Origin: an uncultured Pseudomonadota bacterium
GTDB lineage: Bacteria > Lernaellota > Lernaellaia > Lernaellales > Lernaellaceae
Length of the DNA stretch: 8,401 bases
NCBI GenBank assembly: GCA_937967875.1
Contig: CALBTQ010000158.1
Span: 1-8,401, forward strand
Reading direction: 5' to 3'
The translations under genes and the position numbers were made by a program. Every line of letters starts with the position of its first letter. Position 1 is the stretch's first letter. Below the pieces are notes generated by a model, which ran no database searches, was not told the DNA's origin, and saw only the letters and a program-made list of their open reading frames with translations. This document shows positions 1-6,885 of the stretch, piece after piece.

Positions 1-2
1 TC

Positions 3-578
3 AGCTACGCTTACGCCGACGCCGACGTGAACGGCTATCTGGAAAACGACGAAGTAACCACCCCCGCGAACTTCATGATCATGGATTCGCCGATGATCAA
101 GGATCCGGTGTACGTGATGGGCTTCTTCCCGGTCAACGTGCACGAGCTGAGTTACTACGAAGACGGCGAGCCGCACATGGAAGTGAATGTGGTCGCCAAC
201 ACGCTGCAGTTCGGCACGAGTGTCAGCGTCAGCCTGTTCGGTGACGACAAAGGGCTGATGGATATGGGGCAGTTCCGCATTCTGATCCGCGATTCCTCGA
301 CCACCGATATCTACCAGGCGCCGGAAAAGCTGCTGGGCAACCAGGTCGACGTCGCCATGACCCTGCACGTGGAAAATTCGCTTCTCGATTCCTTCCTTGT
401 GCACGACATGCGCATGAAGATTCCCAGCCTGCTGCGTTACAGCCGCGACGGTCGCATGATGACCGTGATCGACGGCCAGACCACGGCCGGCATGGTGATT
501 CCAGTGTTGGGTGTGATCGATATTCCGGTGCGAGTATTGATGGTCGCCAGCACGGTGCCCAATACGCGCGCGTTCTAA
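3..578 (+). CDS. Partial CDS, C-terminal 191 residues of an unrecognised protein with an EF-hand loop
   Basis: The reading frame is open from the first complete codon at base 3 to a TAA at 576-578, so the true start lies left of the window. A GTG at 27 is only an internal codon. The visible start holds a canonical EF-hand calcium-binding loop (DADVNGYLENDE, bases 18-53), with Asp at loop positions 1 and 3, Asn at 5, Gly at 6, Leu at 8 and Glu at 12. The remaining ~170 residues look like alternating hydrophobic/polar beta-strands, are rich in Met, lack cysteine and lack obvious membrane segments. I do not recognise the family. A single EF-hand of this kind is common in secreted bacterial proteins (dockerin-like or calcium-stabilised modules), so an exported location is likely but not shown. 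The protein ends in an aromatic residue (RAF). A strong terminator follows 15 bases after the stop, so this is the last gene of its transcript. Confidence 0.8.
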   Translation, partial: SYAYADADVNGYLENDEVTTPANFMIMDSPMIKDPVYVMGFFPVNVHELSYYEDGEPHMEVNVVANTLQFGTSVSVSLFGDDKGLMDMGQFRILIRDSSTTDIYQAPEKLLGNQVDVAMTLHVENSLLDSFLVHDMRMKIPSLLRYSRDGRMMTVIDGQTTAGMVIPVLGVIDIPVRVLMVASTVPNTRAF

Positions 579-593
579 GCGAGACAACCCTTG

Positions 594-630
594 GGAAAGG
601 GGGCGTTGCTCAACGCTCCCTTTTCTTTTT
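594..630 (+). terminator. Rho-independent terminator between convergent genes
   Basis: A hairpin has its left arm in the G-rich run and CGTT (about 597-607), a loop of about four bases, and its right arm AACGCTCCCTTT (about 612-623). One G-U pair interrupts an otherwise continuous stem. A T-rich tract to 630 follows. It ends the rightward gene whose stop is at 576-578. The T tract touches the stop codon of the leftward ligase-like gene (629-631). On the minus strand the same stem is preceded by an A tract but followed by only a short T run, so it may act weakly in that direction too. Confidence 0.85.
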
Positions 631-2080
631 AATGCTCGCGGCGCGTGGCTTCGTCCAGATCGGCCGGGGCGCCGACTTCACTGATGATCTGGCGGAATTT
701 TCCGGAACGTTTATCGCGTGGAATTTCCGTTACCCGCAGGCAATTGAGCGTGATGCGTTGGGCCAAGCCGGCTTTTTGCAGACCGGCGAGCAATGTGCGC
801 CGCACCTTGTCGCCGAGTTCGCCCGCGCCTTCGATCGGCACATAACGGAAAGTGAACTCGTTGCGTCCGGTTTGCGACAACTGATATTCCTTCACCTCGT
901 CCAACTCGACGATCGGCCCCAGGAACAGATACGGATGCACCGATTCATAGCCGCCTTCGGCGCGGTCGATGTAAAAAATGTCGTCGGTGCGGCCCTGTAC
1001 CGGCAACAGGGTGGGGAACGGCGAACCGCAGGCGCACGGTTCGAGTGAGTAGCCAGTCACATCGCTGATCTCGTAACGCACAAAAGGCTGCACGTGATTG
1101 AACAGGTTCGTCAGCAGCACCTTCTCACCGATCTCGCCGTCGGGCACGGGGCGGTAATGACGGTCGACGATCTCCAAAATGCACATGTCGCTCATCACGT
1201 GCATGCGGTCGAACTGATTGCAGGCGCGCGCCATGATGAAGCATTCGGATGTGCCGTAGGTGTCCTGCACGCCTTTGCCCCACACCTCTTCGACTAATTG
1301 TCTGGTGGCCATCGATAATGGCTCGCTGCCCGTGGCCAGCGCGGAGATTTCCTCGTCCAAGGTAATGTGCAATCGGCCGGCCTGTTGTTCGCGCGCCAGC
1401 ATGTTCAACACCGACGGGTATGAGAAAATCGATTTTGGTTGAAATTCGTTGAGCTTGGCGACCAGCGTATCGATCGGCTCGAGCAGCGAAAAGATTTCGG
1501 TATTGACGAACAACCGATGCATGTTGGGCGTGTACAGCGCCGCCGTGTATGCCGGATACGGTCCGCCGGTCATCACGATCGAGGCGAACTGATGCGAGCG
1601 CCGTAAAAACCCGGCCATGATCCGCAACCGGTCGCCGAAGGTCAGCAGCGCCGGCAACGCGTGCCGCGCCATGATCGCCGCGTGCACCCAGTCCATCGCT
1701 TCGCGATCGTAAATGACCAGCGCGTTTTCGCCTGTGGTGCCGCTGGTCTGAAACGGAATGAACGCGTTTTTGTAGTATTTGCCGAGGTTTGTTTTGTCGC
1801 TCAGCCATTCGCGCAACTCGGTGCGTTTGATGCGACGGTCGGTGACGAAGTCGTCGTACTCGGCCATCATTTGCGGTTTGGTGATCACCGGCAGATCGGT
1901 CAGCCGGCAAGTATTCAGGTCGATGCCGCGATAGAGTTTTTGGTAGAAAGGAGATTTCGTGGAGGCAATGTGCAACAACCTCCGAAATCGCTTTTCGCGA
2001 ATTTGCGCCACTTTCTCCGGAGTCGATTCGCTTGCGCGCGACAACAGCTCGATAAGGTAGATAATTCGTGGGATACCCAT
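629..2080 (-). CDS. Phenylacetate-CoA ligase-like adenylate-forming enzyme (PaaK/CapK family)
   Basis: This 483-residue protein has the order of motifs expected of the PaaK/CapK branch (COG1541) of AMP-forming acyl-CoA synthetases. The nucleotide-binding SGTTG is at residues 113-117, the YGTSE (A5) motif at 275-279, RYEISD at 335-340, and a CACG cysteine motif at 349-352, as in many PaaK relatives. GRTDD is at 363-367, at the hinge region, and a C-terminal SGKFR at 459-463 supplies a candidate catalytic lysine, K461. The family activates a carboxylic acid with ATP to an acyl-adenylate and usually passes it to coenzyme A in the cytoplasm. The substrate cannot be read from sequence; aryl acetates, other aromatic acids and polysaccharide-linked roles (CapK) are all known in the family. 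The length is slightly above classical PaaK (about 440). The ATG at 2078-2080 was chosen because an in-frame stop lies just upstream. A GGAG about 12 bases before it (2093-2096) is a spaced but plausible ribosome site. No thioesterase, ring oxygenase or other pathway partner is adjacent, so it appears monocistronic here. Confidence 0.88.
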   Translation of the reverse strand: MGIPRIIYLIELLSRASESTPEKVAQIREKRFRRLLHIASTKSPFYQKLYRGIDLNTCRLTDLPVITKPQMMAEYDDFVTDRRIKRTELREWLSDKTNLGKYYKNAFIPFQTSGTTGENALVIYDREAMDWVHAAIMARHALPALLTFGDRLRIMAGFLRRSHQFASIVMTGGPYPAYTAALYTPNMHRLFVNTEIFSLLEPIDTLVAKLNEFQPKSIFSYPSVLNMLAREQQAGRLHITLDEEISALATGSEPLSMATRQLVEEVWGKGVQDTYGTSECFIMARACNQFDRMHVMSDMCILEIVDRHYRPVPDGEIGEKVLLTNLFNHVQPFVRYEISDVTGYSLEPCACGSPFPTLLPVQGRTDDIFYIDRAEGGYESVHPYLFLGPIVELDEVKEYQLSQTGRNEFTFRYVPIEGAGELGDKVRRTLLAGLQKAGLAQRITLNCLRVTEIPRDKRSGKFRQIISEVGAPADLDEATRREH

Positions 2081-2334
2081 GATTCGTTTTTTCTCCGCCT
2101 ATGCACTCGGATCGTTATCACTGTCGGCAAGACAGCGTTCTTGTTGGGGCCTGCATCGATACGGTAAATTATTTCCAGTTGATAGACGCTAGGTTGCCCG
2201 CGCATTGTAATCCGATGACCGGGCTAAATAAAGACACCGGTTCAACATTCCCAAATGGAACAATCCCTGGATTCATTCGTGGAAAAAGTTTGCTATGATA
2301 CCTTGATCCGTAGCTGATGCGGGCAGGGGGAAAC
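2081..2334. other. Divergent intergenic region
   Basis: These 254 bases lie between the divergent ligase-like gene (left) and lipoprotein gene (right) and are more AT-rich than the flanking genes. Short open frames here show no conserved-looking protein and no good ribosome site. The rightward promoter is listed separately. For the leftward gene the best -10-like hexamer is a minus-strand TACAAT at about 2205-2210, but it lacks a good -35 and I do not call it. A short inverted repeat CTGTC-N5-GACAG at 2121-2135 lies just upstream of the ligase-like gene and could be an operator, though a 5-bp arm is easily due to chance. I see no RNA gene or riboswitch. Confidence 0.6.
2272..2299 (+). promoter_or_regulatory. 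Putative extended -10 promoter of the lipoprotein gene
   Basis: TGCTATGAT at 2291-2299 fits an extended -10 element (TGn followed by TATGAT, one mismatch to TATAAT). A weak -35 candidate, TTCATT, lies at 2272-2277 with a 16-base spacer; a poor -35 is usual when the -10 is extended. Transcription would begin near 2306, giving a leader of about 30 bases with the ribosome site AGGGGG at 2325-2330. This rests on consensus matching only. Confidence 0.45.
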
Positions 2335-4167
2335 ATGAAGAGCAGGCACTATCGGTTGATTCTCTGGTTGATGGCGGCGCTGGTTTTATTCGTTGTCGGC
2401 TGTGGCGACGACGACGATGACGACGACAACGACGATCAATCGCCCGGCGACGACGATGACAACGACGATTCCGCCGACGATGACGACGATACATCCGACG
2501 ATGATACGCTCGACGACGACACGACGGATGACGACACGGGCGATGACGACACGACGCCGCCCTACGAAGGCACGTCTTTGTTGCCCGGACCGGACGAGGA
2601 AGGCTACGACGCCGATCTGGAAGCCAAAGCCGACCGCTACGATCGCACGCACCTGCTGTTCAATTGCAGCGGCAACCACATCAACTCCGACGTGGTGGTC
2701 AATCTCGAACAGGTCGCCAATCGCGCGTTGATCGAAGACTTCATTCAAAACTCCGACTCCTGGGATTTTAACACGTATAGCGGCGGACTGGATCCGCTGG
2801 ACGTGATCGACGCGCATGAAAAGGTTGCCGGTTTATATGCCGGCGTGGGTATCGCCGCCGACGCCTTCCGTTACGGCGTGTTGCGCGATCAGGGATACGA
2901 CGCCCAAGACGTGCAGCGCGCCCGCGATTTTCTGCAGCGCGGCATCGACGGATTGTTCATCGGTTATGAAATCACCGGCGGCAACGGCGTCATCGCCCGC
3001 GGCTTTTGCAACCAGGAGGTGGCCGGCAGTTGTGCGGCGCAGGAAACGACGCCGCTGTTCGATGAGTTCGGCAATCCGCTGCCCGAGGAAAAAGACAACG
3101 GCACCTGGCGCGAGGACAACAGCGCGGACAACCGCTACGCGACCTACAAGTGGGAAGATTCCTGCAGCCGCGACCAGTTCATCGGCTGGGCCAGCGCTTT
3201 TGCGGCGATCTGGGAGGTGATCAAGGACGACGATACGTTCAATGCCGACACCAAAGAAACGTTGCAGCAGTACGCCGCGGAAATCGGCCACAGTCTGATG
3301 GTCGAGCGCACCGGCGGACCGGGCAGTTTGGGGCAGGCGTTCGACCTGGAAATTTTCGACGCCGACGAGCGCACGACCTACCACGGCTATCTCAACGAAA
3401 ATGCCTGGGATCGTTTTTATCTCGCCTGGCTGCCGATCAAAGACGGCATGTACTCGATGATGTCGTTGGGCATCGTGGCCGCGCTGACTTACTGCTCGGA
3501 AGATCCGAATTTGGAAGAGTACCTGTACGATCATCTGATCGGCGAGCGGCACCTGGATCAGATCGCGGCGAATCATCAATTGGGCGTCAACCTGTGGTGG
3601 CAAACGAACTTCAGCGCGACGAACATGGCCATGGCCGGCGCCTTGCTCGCGCAGCGCTATTTGGCCGATGAAACCGCGCGCCAACGCATCCGTTACGCGA
3701 CCATCCATCACCTGTATCTCAACGGACCGCTGTTGCTGAGCCGTCAGCCGGAAGAGTACGCCTACAGCCTGTTCGACTTCACCTACGCCGCGGCGGTGTC
3801 CGGTTCCTCGGCGTTCAATACGATGCTGCAGGCGCCCGACGCCGACGCCGTCGAGCGCGGCGTGACCACGCTGTTTGAGTACGCCGAGGCGCCTTATTGG
3901 GACGTCGAAGTCATCAATTGCGACGAAGACGAAATCAGTTCGCGTCACTGCGTGCTCAACAACGGCGATGAAGTCACCGTGTTGGGCGAGGTGGGCCGCA
4001 ACGGCGATTTGATCTGCCAGGAGCCGATTCCGCAGGAAGTGCGGCCGCCCAGCAACTACCATTGGCGTTCGAATCCGTATAAACCCAACGGCGGCGGCAA
4101 CGGCAGCCGGCTCAATCCCGGGGTGGATTTCCGTTGGGCGTATTGGTATGGCCGCTGGGTGCGCTAA
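2335..4167 (+). CDS. Lipoprotein with poly-Asp stalk and large domain of unknown function
   Basis: This 610-residue protein starts with a type II signal peptide: basic n-region (MKSRHYR), hydrophobic core at about residues 8-21, and lipobox VVGC with the lipidated cysteine at residue 23 (TGT at 2401-2403). The start at 2335 is preferred over an in-frame ATG at 2317 because AGGGGG (2325-2330) sits four bases before it and it gives a classical n-region. After the cysteine come about 51 residues, 32 of them Asp, then PP, acting as a flexible acidic tether. The body (from about residue 77) has several amphipathic helical stretches with Trp/Tyr-rich turns (for example QFIGWASAFAAIWEVI and NLWWQTNFSATNMAMA), suggesting a helical-repeat or alpha/alpha-barrel fold. 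That fold is inference. Eight further cysteines, all after the stalk, could form disulfides outside the cytoplasm. The C-terminus is Gly/Asn-rich, then aromatic (DFRWAYWYGRWVR). I do not recognise a family or active site. The gene stands alone, and its stop overlaps that of the convergent porin gene by 4 bp. Confidence 0.85.
   Translation: MKSRHYRLILWLMAALVLFVVGCGDDDDDDDNDDQSPGDDDDNDDSADDDDDTSDDDTLDDDTTDDDTGDDDTTPPYEGTSLLPGPDEEGYDADLEAKADRYDRTHLLFNCSGNHINSDVVVNLEQVANRALIEDFIQNSDSWDFNTYSGGLDPLDVIDAHEKVAGLYAGVGIAADAFRYGVLRDQGYDAQDVQRARDFLQRGIDGLFIGYEITGGNGVIARGFCNQEVAGSCAAQETTPLFDEFGNPLPEEKDNGTWREDNSADNRYATYKWEDSCSRDQFIGWASAFAAIWEVIKDDDTFNADTKETLQQYAAEIGHSLMVERTGGPGSLGQAFDLEIFDADERTTYHGYLNENAWDRFYLAWLPIKDGMYSMMSLGIVAALTYCSEDPNLEEYLYDHLIGERHLDQIAANHQLGVNLWWQTNFSATNMAMAGALLAQRYLADETARQRIRYATIHHLYLNGPLLLSRQPEEYAYSLFDFTYAAAVSGSSAFNTMLQAPDADAVERGVTTLFEYAEAPYWDVEVINCDEDEISSRHCVLNNGDEVTVLGEVGRNGDLICQEPIPQEVRPPSNYHWRSNPYKPNGGGNGSRLNPGVDFRWAYWYGRWVR
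2404..2556 (+). repeat. In-frame GAC/GAT-rich low-complexity tract encoding the Asp stalk
   Basis: This stretch is nearly all GAC and GAT codons broken by AAC, ACG, TCC and a few others. It encodes 32 Asp in 51 residues. The second half settles into a five-residue period, T-x-D-D-D, four times (residues 53-72 of the lipoprotein; x = S, L, T, G). Synonymous GAC/GAT switching shows the repeat is kept at protein level and is not a pure DNA microsatellite. Such tracts are nevertheless prone to length change by slippage. Confidence 0.85.
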
Positions 4168-5474
4168 AAACGTAGGGTGAAATTCGCCCCGATATTGATC
4201 CAAGAGCCTTCAAAGACGAGATCGCCGACCCGGTCGGTCGGATCGTCTTTGTGCGTTTCGCGCCGTTCGTGCTGATGGTATTGCGCGAACGCGTCCAACG
4301 AACAGGGGCGGGGCAGCACTTCGCCCAGGTGGTCGACGGTCAGTCCCATGCCGAGTGAAGGAATGTGCGTATTCGAGTCGAGATAATTGGACACACCGGT
4401 TTGATCGGGCACGGGTGTGGGACGATATCGATATCCGCCGCGCAGGTCCACACGCAGTAAATCGCCCTGCCAGACGGCGCCCTCAACGCCGATCGCCGGA
4501 TTCCACGTATCGCGAAAATGCGGGTTCGGCGGCGGTGTGCCGTTCTTGGTGGGAAACACGTCGGCAAGACCGCCATTGAGGTACACGTACGAAGCCGCCG
4601 CGTCGGTGCGCATTTCCGACCAGGCCATGTGTGTGACGTCCACCGCCGCCGTCAGTGAGCCCCACGGCTGCACGGCCACGCCAAGCTGAAATTGACGCGG
4701 TGAAAAGTGGCTCCACGTGTAGGCGTATAGATCCAACTGACTTTCGCGCAGCAGCGTCAGGTTGTTGGCAGGATATGCTTCCAGCGGCGGAATGGTTATT
4801 TTGTTCGGCAGATCCAGGCGCATTTCCACCTTTTCGCGATACCCCAGGCCGATGCGCCAGGCCGGCAGCGGCTGAAACCACATTCCCGCCACCGGCGAAA
4901 AGAAGGTGCCGATCTCGCTTTTGAGCGAACCAGTGCTCGGTCGATTTTCATTGATGCGCAAGGTCACGCCGCCGCGATTGTCGGCTAGTACGTTCATGCC
5001 CACGCCGATCGACCACCAATCGAAAACCTCGAAGGCGCCGCCGATGATCGTCACCAACGTATGGTTGGCGTTGGCCGCCATGGGCGAATGCGGATGATCG
5101 GTCGGCAACACGAGAAAGCGCATGACGTGATCGTCGGGAATGAATGAATTCAGACCGGTGCTCAGTCGATGCCCGGCGATGCGCATCGAGACGATGCCGC
5201 CGAAGGTGACGCCCCGGTTGTCGTCGATGTCGTGTTTGCGGCCGTTGATCGTGTAATGCGGCGTCGCGTAAACGTAGCCAGCCTCCAGGTGCAGCCGCTC
5301 GACCTGCTCGATCGCCGCGATGTTGTAATACAGCCCGGCGATGTCCTCGCCCAGCGCCGCGTAAGCTCCGCCCATGGCGATGGCGCGCGGTCCGGTGCCG
5401 AAGAACTCATAGGGCCCGGCCCACGCCGTCGTCGGCAAAAGACAAAACAGAATGAGCGGCAACCATCGTCTCAT
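4164..5474 (-). CDS. FadL/OMPP1-like outer-membrane beta-barrel protein (downstream paralogue)
   Basis: This 436-residue protein begins with a Sec signal peptide (MRR, hydrophobic core, cleavage likely after AWA at residue 19). The mature N-terminus has the family hallmark GPRAIAMGGAYAALGEDIAG followed by LYYN (about residues 28-51), as in FadL/TodX/OMPP1 proteins (PRAxAMGGAYxAxADDxxAxYYNPA). The usual NPA after YY is NIA here. The rest is alternating beta-strand sequence, with PVPDQT and NYLDSNTHI near the C-terminus matching the upstream paralogue. The last residue is Phe (NFTLRF), the classic outer-membrane barrel signature recognised by the Bam machinery. FadL-type barrels pass hydrophobic molecules through the outer membrane; the substrate here is unknown. 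The ATG at 5472-5474 lies three bases after the stop of the upstream porin gene and has only a weak ribosome site, so translational coupling is likely. The stop TAG (4164-4166) overlaps the TAA of the convergent lipoprotein gene. Confidence 0.88.
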   Translation of the reverse strand: MRRWLPLILFCLLPTTAWAGPYEFFGTGPRAIAMGGAYAALGEDIAGLYYNIAAIEQVERLHLEAGYVYATPHYTINGRKHDIDDNRGVTFGGIVSMRIAGHRLSTGLNSFIPDDHVMRFLVLPTDHPHSPMAANANHTLVTIIGGAFEVFDWWSIGVGMNVLADNRGGVTLRINENRPSTGSLKSEIGTFFSPVAGMWFQPLPAWRIGLGYREKVEMRLDLPNKITIPPLEAYPANNLTLLRESQLDLYAYTWSHFSPRQFQLGVAVQPWGSLTAAVDVTHMAWSEMRTDAAASYVYLNGGLADVFPTKNGTPPPNPHFRDTWNPAIGVEGAVWQGDLLRVDLRGGYRYRPTPVPDQTGVSNYLDSNTHIPSLGMGLTVDHLGEVLPRPCSLDAFAQYHQHERRETHKDDPTDRVGDLVFEGSWINIGANFTLRF

Positions 5475-5477
5475 GCG

Positions 5478-6803
5478 TTACTCGTAATCGAAGCGGAAGC
5501 TGACCGTCAGCGCTCCCGCAAACAGCCAGCCGGTGAAACCGACGCGCGGATACCCCGGATTGGCCGGATCGACCGACTCATGTTTATACGCCGAGCGCGG
5601 CGGCAGGTACTGTGCTTGCCCGGCGATGTCCCACAACAGCGGCAGCTCGAAGCGATACGCGCCGAAGTGGTGCAGCAGCCAACCGATCGAATAGCCGAAA
5701 ATATGCCGGTTCGCGTCGAGATAGTTGGTTGAGTTGGTTTGCGGCGGCACGGGCGAGGGATCGAAGCTGTAACCGGCGCGCATGAACCAATCGACATTCG
5801 CCCCCTGATAGGTCAGCACTTCCAGGCCGGTGCGCGCGGTCAGCGTGTCGTGAAAATGCGGCGACGACGATCGACTGTCCTGAAATTCGATTGGCAACAG
5901 CGGAATGTCGATGTCCACTTCGATCTGCAGATTCGGATCGGGGAAGTCAGACCACTCGTTGTAGGACAAGTCCAGCGCCCACAACCAGCGCCCCGCTTGG
6001 CAGGCCGCACCCCACACGTACTGGCGCGGTGTGTACAGGCTGGTTGCCTTGAAGCTGACCAGCAGCGGCGTATCGCCGATCGCTGTGTTCACCGGAATGT
6101 CATACCGCGTGAAGAAGCGGTCGCGAAAAACGAAGCCGGTGCGCAGACCGTTCAGCCGCGGCCAATAGTCGCCGAAGCGAAACAGCGCGCCGGCCGTAGC
6201 CGCGAAGCTGGTCGGCAATTCCTGACCGACCGTTGCCTGGATCGTTCCGTCCGGCTCGATCGTCGCGTTCAACTCGCCGGAGGTGTTGTCGAACAACTGC
6301 ACGCCGCCGCCGATCGCCAGACCGCGCAGCACGCGCACGCTGAGGGTGGGAATCAGGCTCAGGCTGCGCCCGGCATTTTCCAATAAAATGTATTGCGGAT
6401 CGGTTGCCTGCGGCACTTCAATGCCCAACAGCATGCCGTTGGGCAGGAAGATCCCCAGGTTGAGCGCCGCGCGTTCCTCAAGAAAACTGCCGAAGGGCAA
6501 CGGCAGCGTGGCGCCGAAAATCAATCCCTGCGTGTGGTCCAACTCGGGCGCGTCGATGCCGATGCCCTGCAGGTGTGATCCGGTGACCATGTACCCTAGG
6601 CCGAGGGAAGGGCGCGACTGAAACGCTCCGCCGGCGGGATTGTAATAGGCGGCGGCGAAGTCGTCCGCGGTGGCCGCCAAAGCCCCGCCCATGCCGATGC
6701 CGCGCGGCGTGAAGCCATAGCTGAACAGAGCGTCGGCTCCGGATCTCGTAGGCCAAACCAAAAGCAAAAGGCACACCATGGCCGCCGGCCAAGCAAGGCT
6801 CAC
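5478..6803 (-). CDS. FadL/OMPP1-like outer-membrane beta-barrel protein (upstream paralogue)
   Basis: This 441-residue protein (from the GTG at 6801-6803) has a hydrophobic signal sequence ending near SGADA (about residue 25). The FadL/OMPP1 hallmark FTPRGIGMGGALAATADDFA, followed by AAYYNPAGGA, is at about residues 31-60. It shares with the downstream paralogue a YTPRQ-type motif (FSPRQ there) and the C-terminal block PVPPQT plus NYLDANRHI. Otherwise the two differ widely, so the duplication is old. The final strand ends SFRF but is followed by DYE, so the terminal aromatic signature is displaced. The start is uncertain. The GTG has no ribosome site and gives a signal peptide without basic residues. 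An AGGAG lies 39 bases upstream, ideally spaced for an in-frame ATC (6834-6836), which would add 11 residues including two Arg. It is likely co-transcribed with the downstream porin and possibly with the RND gene. Confidence 0.85.
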   Translation of the reverse strand: MSLAWPAAMVCLLLLVWPTRSGADALFSYGFTPRGIGMGGALAATADDFAAAYYNPAGGAFQSRPSLGLGYMVTGSHLQGIGIDAPELDHTQGLIFGATLPLPFGSFLEERAALNLGIFLPNGMLLGIEVPQATDPQYILLENAGRSLSLIPTLSVRVLRGLAIGGGVQLFDNTSGELNATIEPDGTIQATVGQELPTSFAATAGALFRFGDYWPRLNGLRTGFVFRDRFFTRYDIPVNTAIGDTPLLVSFKATSLYTPRQYVWGAACQAGRWLWALDLSYNEWSDFPDPNLQIEVDIDIPLLPIEFQDSRSSSPHFHDTLTARTGLEVLTYQGANVDWFMRAGYSFDPSPVPPQTNSTNYLDANRHIFGYSIGWLLHHFGAYRFELPLLWDIAGQAQYLPPRSAYKHESVDPANPGYPRVGFTGWLFAGALTVSFRFDYE

Positions 6804-6842
6804 ATGATCAGGAATTCGACGAACCGCGTATGCGATCGATGA

Positions 6843-6847
6843 CTCCT
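6843..6847 (-). promoter_or_regulatory. Shine-Dalgarno AGGAG that decides the start of the upstream porin gene
   Basis: AGGAG on the minus strand directly follows an AT-rich leader (6848-6860). Six bases after it is an ATC in the porin reading frame (6834-6836); no ATG, GTG or TTG is found between it and the GTG at 6803. Using ATC would give an N-terminus MAYAVRRIPDHV ahead of the hydrophobic core, which is a better signal peptide. Non-standard ATC/ATT starts are known but rare, so a sequencing or assembly error is the main alternative. Confidence 0.4.
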
Positions 6848-6885
6848 AAAATATATTTAAGTTTCTGGAAAGATTGCTGCCGCTC

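Noticed and set aside
1125..1910. Second leftward frame (261 codons) inside the ligase-like gene
   Set aside because: It is an alternative frame of a gene with all family motifs. The product is Arg/His-rich with no recognisable features.
2121..2135. CTGTC-N5-GACAG inverted repeat resembling a LexA (SOS) box
   Set aside because: The enterobacterial box needs CTGT-N8-ACAG; here the spacing is 7. The arms are only 5 bp and the gene downstream has no SOS link.
1915..2298. Short open frames across the divergent intergenic region (2101-2298 rightward, 1915-2205 leftward)
   Set aside because: They lack ribosome sites and protein-like composition. One overlaps the ligase-like gene and the other runs over the predicted promoter.
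2317..2334. Upstream ATG at 2317 as the lipoprotein start
   Set aside because: It has no ribosome site and adds MRAGGN before a classical lipoprotein signal peptide. The ATG at 2335 has AGGGGG four bases upstream.
2404..2556. Asp-coding repeat as a CRISPR or DNA-level tandem array
   Set aside because: There are no conserved direct repeats with unique spacers. Periodicity is at codon level, with synonymous GAC/GAT mixing inside a single open frame.
2386..2817. Leftward frame encoding a very Val/Ile-rich, membrane-like peptide
   Set aside because: The Val/Ile runs come from reading the GAC/GAT Asp repeat backwards (GTC/ATC). It is a by-product of the stalk, not a membrane protein.
2833..4203. 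Long leftward open frame (about 456 codons) opposite the lipoprotein gene
   Set aside because: It is the antisense of a clearly real gene in GC-rich DNA. The product is low-complexity, rich in Arg, Val, Ile and Gln, with no domain, signal or ribosome site.
6848..6860. TATATT (minus strand) in the AT-rich leader as a -10 promoter box
   Set aside because: It would start transcription within or after the AGGAG ribosome site and has no -35 at the right distance. The element at 6886-6913 fits better.
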